Shown here: positions 60,000 to 64,000 of the stretch, piece after piece | Layout of the letters: each line of letters opens with the position of its first letter | How positions within the stretch are numbered: position 1 is the first letter of the stretch | Assembly: GCF_003797945.1 (NCBI RefSeq) | Contig: NZ_RKKU01000015.1 | Coordinates: 1 to 64,000 of the forward strand | Direction: 5' to 3' | DNA: 64,000 nucleotides | Source of the DNA: Pseudomonas neustonica | GTDB taxonomy: Bacteria > Pseudomonadota > Gammaproteobacteria > Pseudomonadales > Pseudomonadaceae | The notes under the pieces: model-generated | Told to the model about the DNA's origin: nothing | Seen by the model: only the letters and a program-made list of their open reading frames with translations | Database searches by the model: none | Program-made: the position numbers and the translations under genes

Positions 60000-60360
60000 A
60001 TAAAGCCCAAGGGGAGCATTCACTCCCCCTAATGGTATTTTTTATTGTTGTTATTATCAGAGCTATAATTTTTTTTATACAGCAGCGACCAAGCTCGCCA
60101 TGTGATAAACCCATCTCGGGTTGTCAAAAACAAACGGATTGCTTTGGAAGCTTAGGTTCAGTGTCGGCCTTTATGTTGCTATGGACGGTAGGTTGCTTAG
60201 GCAACTTTTATTTTTCTCTTGTCCATCTGAGCATCCTGCTCGCGACCTGACTGCTATTCTCCAAAAGAATCAGTTTGCTGCGTCTCTCACGTTTTATTTT
60301 TATTGTCTGTGGAGATGAATATTATTTTTATTATGTGTTTTGGTTTTTATTGTTGTTGTA
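60000..60360 (-). ncRNA. crcZ: Small RNA CrcZ (Crc/Hfq antagonist)
   Basis: CrcZ titrates Hfq/Crc and so relieves carbon catabolite repression in Pseudomonas. The placement is the known one, between cbrB and pcnB on the same strand. The minus-strand sequence has five A-rich Hfq-type motifs: AACAACAATAAAAACC (60341-60357), ATAATAAAAATAAT (60321-60335), ACAATAAAAATAAAAC (60291-60306), GAGAAAAATAAAAG (60206-60219) and AATAACAACAATAAAAA (60039-60056). The 5' end is placed 12 bases after a sigma-54 -12 element. The 3' end is approximate, set after the AGGGGGAG / CTCCCCT hairpin. No protein frame fits this strand. Confidence 0.85.
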
Positions 60361-60370
60361 CTGGACATAA

Positions 60371-60386
60371 AGCATTTGCCGTGCCA
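60371..60386 (-). promoter_or_regulatory. Sigma-54 promoter of crcZ
   Basis: TGGCACGGCAAATGCT on the minus strand: GG and GC are 10 bases apart and the -24 element TGGCAC is perfect; the -12 is ATGC rather than TTGC. It predicts a start near 60360, just before the first A-rich motif. Confidence 0.8.
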
Positions 60387-60459
60387 TCTTTTTAAAGTCA
60401 TTTAAAAACAATGGCTTACGTTTTTATTCGTTTTCTCCTCCCGTGCTGCCTGTGGCAGT

Positions 60460-60565
60460 TGTTACCGTAAGCCTCGTAAAAGTGTTACCTCGCCCAAGGT
60501 GTGGGGTAACAGTTTTCGCAAATGGGGCGGGTAACAGGTAACACTTGCTGTCTCTTGACTGTTAC
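60460..60565 (-). promoter_or_regulatory. Cluster of CbrB-type upstream activator sites
   Basis: TGTTACC at 60460-60466 and 60483-60489; GGTAACA at 60505-60511, 60530-60536 and 60537-60543; TGTTAC at 60560-60565. The pair 60483/60505 forms a palindrome TGTTACC-N15-GGTAACA. The sites lie about 75-190 bases before the sigma-54 element, the usual distance for an enhancer-binding protein. From memory GTTAC-type palindromes are the described CbrB sites. Confidence 0.7.
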
Positions 60566-60601
60566 TCAGACCACAAACCGCTCTGGCACAAGGGTGCCTC
60601 A

Positions 60602-60648
60602 CGACTAAAGGCGCGCTCACAGCAGGTGTGTCAGCGCGCTTTTAGTCG
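60602..60648 (-). terminator. Long hairpin after cbrB
   Basis: CGACTAAAGGCGCGCT pairs with AGCGCGCTTTTAGTCG over 16 positions with one mismatch, 27 bases past the cbrB stop. It lacks a pure T tract but should separate cbrB from crcZ. Confidence 0.7.
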
Positions 60649-60674
60649 GAGGAGATTAGAGAATAAGAAGCTGT

Positions 60675-62111
60675 TTAGCTGTTGGCGGTTTTCTTGCGTG
60701 GAATGCCAAGGCGCTGGCGACGTTCCCACAAGCATTTGCGGCTGATGCCGAGCTTGTGAGCCAGCTGTGTTTCCGTCATGTGCTCTTGGTGCTCGAGCAC
60801 GAAGTGCTGGAAGTAGTCCTCCAGTGAGAGGTCTTCTGCAGGCTCCTGGCCGGGGCTGTCGGCGTGTTGCATGGTCTGCAGTGCATTGGCGGCCTCTGAG
60901 GCACGCTCGTACTCGGCGTCCAGTTCTATGCCCAGCAGGTCGGCGGTGATTTCGTCGTGGTCGCAGAGAATGGCTGAGCGCTCGATAGCGTTCTCCAGCT
61001 CGCGCACGTTGCCTGGCCAGGTGTAGTTGAGAATTGCGTTGCGGGCCTCGGCACTGAAGTGCAGCCCATGCTGGTTAGTATTGCTCGCGGCGCGTTCCAG
61101 CAGCGCTTCGGCAATCAGTACAACATCCTTGCCACGATCACGCAGCGGCGGCAGGCGCAGTTCAATCACGTTGAGTCGGTAGAAGAGGTCTTCGCGGAAC
61201 AAGCCCTGACGTGCCATGGTCTTCAGATCACGGTGCGTCGCTGCCACCAAGCGCACGTCGACCTTGTGTGATTGTACCGAGCCAACGCGTCGAATTTCGC
61301 CTTCCTGCAGTACGCGCAACAGACGCGCTTGCGCCTCCAGCGGCAATTCGCCGATCTCATCCAGGAACAGGGTGCCGCCATCAGCAGCTTCGACCAGACC
61401 GGTGCGGCCTGCCGTTGCACCGGTAAAAGAGCCTTTTTCGTGGCCGAATAGCTCGGACTCGATCAAAGTCTCCGGAATGGCGGCGCAGTTAACCGAGATA
61501 AGCGGTGCCTTGGCTCGTTGTGAACGCTCGTGCATGGCCCGCGCTACCAGCTCTTTACCCGTGCCTGATTCGCCCTGGATCAGCACGGTAGAGTCGGTTG
61601 GCGCGACTTTGCTGATGCGTTTGAATAGGGTTTGCATGGATTCACAGGAGCCGATAATCCCCATGTCGTAGTCGTCACCAGGCGCAGCAGCGACCTTTGG
61701 TTTGGCACTGGCAGTTTTGCTCGCGCTGCTCTCAACCGGGCTGCTCTTGATCTGTTCGCGCTGACTGCGGGTGGCGATGATGCGCTGCACGGTTTCGACC
61801 ATTTCATCGTGGTCGAACGGCTTGGCGATATAGTCAACCGCACCCTGCTTCATTGAGTCGACAGCTGAGCGCAGGCTGGCATAGCTGGTCATGATCAATA
61901 CCGGGGTATCAGGTGCGCGCTTGATCATCTCGGTGCCAGGCTCGCCCGGCAGACGCAGATCGCTGATGATCAGGTCAAACGTCTTGAGATCATATTGCTC
62001 TGTCTCGGCGACAGAGCCGGCTTCCTGTACCTGGTATTGGTGCCGTTCCAGCATTCGCTTCAAGGCGGTGCGGATAATGGCTTCGTCTTCAACTACCAGT
62101 ATGTGTGACAT
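60675..62111 (-). CDS. cbrB: Sigma-54 response regulator CbrB
   Basis: NtrC-family activator of carbon/nitrogen use and of crcZ; 478 residues. The receiver domain has the phosphorylated Asp51 (LIISDLRLPG). The AAA+ domain has Walker A GESGTGKE, the sigma-54 contact loop as GSFTGA (Ser for the more usual Ala), and Walker B GGTLFLDEIGELP. The Fis-type HTH at the end includes ETQLAHKLGISRKCLWERRQ. I start at ATG 62111 (MSHILVVEDE). It follows cbrA by 34 bases. Confidence 0.96.
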   Translation of the reverse strand: MSHILVVEDEAIIRTALKRMLERHQYQVQEAGSVAETEQYDLKTFDLIISDLRLPGEPGTEMIKRAPDTPVLIMTSYASLRSAVDSMKQGAVDYIAKPFDHDEMVETVQRIIATRSQREQIKSSPVESSASKTASAKPKVAAAPGDDYDMGIIGSCESMQTLFKRISKVAPTDSTVLIQGESGTGKELVARAMHERSQRAKAPLISVNCAAIPETLIESELFGHEKGSFTGATAGRTGLVEAADGGTLFLDEIGELPLEAQARLLRVLQEGEIRRVGSVQSHKVDVRLVAATHRDLKTMARQGLFREDLFYRLNVIELRLPPLRDRGKDVVLIAEALLERAASNTNQHGLHFSAEARNAILNYTWPGNVRELENAIERSAILCDHDEITADLLGIELDAEYERASEAANALQTMQHADSPGQEPAEDLSLEDYFQHFVLEHQEHMTETQLAHKLGISRKCLWERRQRLGIPRKKTANS

Positions 62112-62145
62112 GTAAACCTCATGCGTGACGGCACCCTGGAATACT

Positions 62146-64000
62146 TCAGGCGTAGGCACCGTTACTGATATTGCTGTAACGCGGCAGGGTTATGGTAAAC
62201 CGGGTGCCACGCTGGGATGTATGCTCGACTGGGCTGTCGATAGTTATCTGCCCATAATGCTCTTCGACAATGGAGTAAACCAGTGCCAATCCAAGCCCGG
62301 TTCCTGTCCCCGGCTCCTTGGTGGTGAAGAAGGGCTCGAACAGGCGATCCATAATTTCCTTATCAATACCGCTGCCCTGATCTTCAATTTGCAGCAGCAC
62401 CTGGTGCTCGTTTATCTGGGTGCTGATGGTGATGCTGTCGCCATTTTCGCTGGCATCGCGCGCGTTCCCTAGCAGGTTGATCAGGACCTGAACCAGGCGC
62501 TGCGAATCACCCGATACCCGATGCGCCGGATCACACAGGTTAACATACTTGACCTCCGGCCCTTTGCGGTTGAGCGAGAGCAGATGTATCGCTTCGTTGC
62601 TGCAGGCGGCCAGGTCGACTTCTTCGTTGGGGTGCTGGTGGCGGCTGCCGACGTGGGCAAAGTTGACCAGTGACTGCACGATGCGCGATACCCGTCGGGT
62701 TTGTTCGATGATCTGTTCGGACGCCTCACGCGCCTCCAATTGCTCGGACTCGTCGCGCAGATTTTGCGCCAGGCAGGCGATACCGGTGATCGGGTTGCCG
62801 ATCTCGTGAGCGACGCCAGCAGCGAGCCGGCCAATCGAGGCAAGGCGCTCGGAATGCATCAGTTCTTCTTCCAGCATCTGATTTTCGGTCTGGTCTTCGA
62901 TCAGCAAAACCAGGCCGCTGCCGCCAACGTATCCCGGTTCGTCGATCGCAGCCTTGTGCAGACTGAGCCACTGCGTCTGGCCTTTGACCAGGAGCTTTTG
63001 CTTATGCATATGCGAAGACTGGTCATCGACAAAGCGGCCCAGCAGCTCACTCCAGGGAGCGGGCAAATTGCTTAGCCGGGAGCCAATCACGCTGTCCGCC
63101 TCGATCCCGGTCAATGCTTGCATGGCGCGGTTCCACATCAATACCTCATTGTCCTGCGCCAGCGAGCACACGCCCATGGGCAAGTCCTGCAGCGTCTGGC
63201 GGTGATAGCGGCGCAGTGCATCCAGCTCTGCGGCAAGACCGGTGAGGCGCGAATGATAGTCTTCCAGACGATTCTCAATGAAGTGAATGTCTTCGGTTAC
63301 GTAGCCATCACGTCCCATTTTGAACGGCAGAAAGGTCTCGATGATGTCTTGTGCTACCGAGGGTCCCATCAGGCCGGACAGATTAGCCTCGAGTCGGTCG
63401 CGCAGACGGCGTAGGGCATAGGGGCGGCGTTCGTCGAAGGGTAGCTTGAGGTCATGCAGTGCCTGTTCTACTTCGTATTGCGCGGTCTTGTTACCCAAGG
63501 GTTTGGCCAGCTGCTGAGCAAACTCCTGCGGTGACGAGGCCATCAGTTGAATGCGTTGTGGGCGACTGACGTTGTCGACCGAGCAGGCTTCTGCAGCGCT
63601 TTGTTCTTCATCACTGCGCTGGGTAAATAGCGAGATCAAGGTCAACACCACCACGTTGACCGCCAGTGAGCTGATGGCTGCTACGTGCCAGGTATCGGCA
63701 TTGAAGCTCAGGGTCAGGCCGAACAGCTGCAAGCTTGGCAGGCTGGTGACCAGTGGCAGCAGCAGGGTGATTGCCCAGACGGCCATGCCGGCAATCAGGC
63801 CGCTGATGAAGCCGCGCCTATTGGCCTGTGGCCAATAGAGCACAGACAGGGTGCCGGGCAGAAACTGTACGGTAGCGACGAAGGAGGCGATGCCCAGGTT
63901 GGCCAGATCCTGCTCGGCACCGAGCAAGCGATAGAAGCCATAACTGGCCATGATGATCGCCGCAATTAAAGTGCGCCGCGTCCAGAGTAACCAGCGGTAG
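62146..64000 (-). CDS. cbrA: Sensor histidine kinase CbrA (5' end missing)
   Basis: The C-terminal 617 or so residues of CbrA; the frame is open to the window edge. In order: the last membrane helices of the SLC5-type sodium/solute transporter domain, a linker, a PAS-like domain (LPMGVCSLAQDNEVLMWNRAM), HisKA with the phosphorylated His in GVAHEIGNPITGIACLAQNL, and HATPase_c (LINLLGNARDASENG, DQGSGIDKEIMDRLFEPF, GTGTGLGLAL). It signals to CbrB; in Pseudomonas the transporter part has been linked to histidine uptake. The full protein is usually near 980 residues. Confidence 0.95.
   Translation of the reverse strand, partial: YRWLLWTRRTLIAAIIMASYGFYRLLGAEQDLANLGIASFVATVQFLPGTLSVLYWPQANRRGFISGLIAGMAVWAITLLLPLVTSLPSLQLFGLTLSFNADTWHVAAISSLAVNVVVLTLISLFTQRSDEEQSAAEACSVDNVSRPQRIQLMASSPQEFAQQLAKPLGNKTAQYEVEQALHDLKLPFDERRPYALRRLRDRLEANLSGLMGPSVAQDIIETFLPFKMGRDGYVTEDIHFIENRLEDYHSRLTGLAAELDALRRYHRQTLQDLPMGVCSLAQDNEVLMWNRAMQALTGIEADSVIGSRLSNLPAPWSELLGRFVDDQSSHMHKQKLLVKGQTQWLSLHKAAIDEPGYVGGSGLVLLIEDQTENQMLEEELMHSERLASIGRLAAGVAHEIGNPITGIACLAQNLRDESEQLEAREASEQIIEQTRRVSRIVQSLVNFAHVGSRHQHPNEEVDLAACSNEAIHLLSLNRKGPEVKYVNLCDPAHRVSGDSQRLVQVLINLLGNARDASENGDSITISTQINEHQVLLQIEDQGSGIDKEIMDRLFEPFFTTKEPGTGTGLGLALVYSIVEEHYGQITIDSPVEHTSQRGTRFTITLPRYSNISNGAYA

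Noticed and set aside
59981-60250. 89-codon plus-strand frame between pcnB and cbrB
   Set aside because: It lies antisense to crcZ, has no ribosome site, and its hydrophobic look comes from the T-rich complement of the A-rich Hfq motifs.
60580-60600. GGCAC / TGCC sequence resembling a sigma-54 promoter nearer to cbrB
   Set aside because: The GG and GC elements are 9 rather than 10 bases apart; the site at 60371-60386 has the correct spacing and a perfect -24 element.

Overview
The window is a chromosomal segment of a gammaproteobacterium of the family Pseudomonadaceae. The case rests on the gene complement and order: cbrA-cbrB-crcZ-pcnB-folK-panB-panC, acs, pnp-rpsO-truB-rbfA-infB-nusA-rimP-tRNA-fMet-tRNA-Leu-secG-tpiA-glmM-folP-ftsH-rlmE-yhbY-greA-carBA-dapB-dnaJ-dnaK-grpE-recN-fur-bamE-ratB-ratA-smpB-ssrA. 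From memory this is the order of the same block in Pseudomonas aeruginosa, read in reverse. Details such as the tmRNA tag ANDDNYGAQLAA, the insertions and the missing neighbours suggest a less typical branch (Halopseudomonas-like is a guess, not shown by the sequence).

Layout. 1-2 kb: a P4-type tyrosine integrase beside the 3' end of ssrA, which marks the edge of an integrated element lying mostly left of the window. 2-13 kb: trans-translation (ssrA, smpB), an NSS-family transporter, ratA/ratB, bamE, fur, recN with a LexA box, the grpE-dnaK-dnaJ chaperone set with two clear sigma-32 promoters, and dapB. 13-25.8 kb: carA, carB, greA, rlmE, ftsH, folP, glmM, tpiA, secG. 25.8-34.9 kb: tRNA-Leu(GAG), tRNA-fMet, then rimP-nusA-infB-rbfA-truB-rpsO-pnp, a classic transcription/translation/RNA-decay cluster.

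35-52.5 kb is the variable part. It holds two 59-residue paralogous secreted proteins, a LysR regulator, acetyltransferases, thpR, a cupin, rsuA, a membrane di-iron hydroxylase, an AraC regulator, a CHASE histidine kinase, small enzymes, a GNAT gene broken by a 7-bp tandem repeat, MAPEG and MOSC proteins, and a minus-strand acyl-CoA cluster (thiolase, fused hydratase/dehydrogenase, CoA hydrolase/transferase). This runs into a second thiolase and acs. 56-64 kb returns to the conserved block: panC, panB, folK, pcnB, the small RNA crcZ with its sigma-54 promoter and upstream activator sites, cbrB, and the truncated cbrA.

Most of the window is housekeeping. I did not find a defence system, CRISPR array, insertion sequence or biosynthetic cluster. 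The observations most worth checking are the paired small secreted proteins with a shared upstream motif, the 7-bp repeat frameshift in the GNAT gene, the crcZ locus with its CbrB-like sites, the repeated 9-mers in front of the integrase, and the absence of panD and pgi from their usual place.
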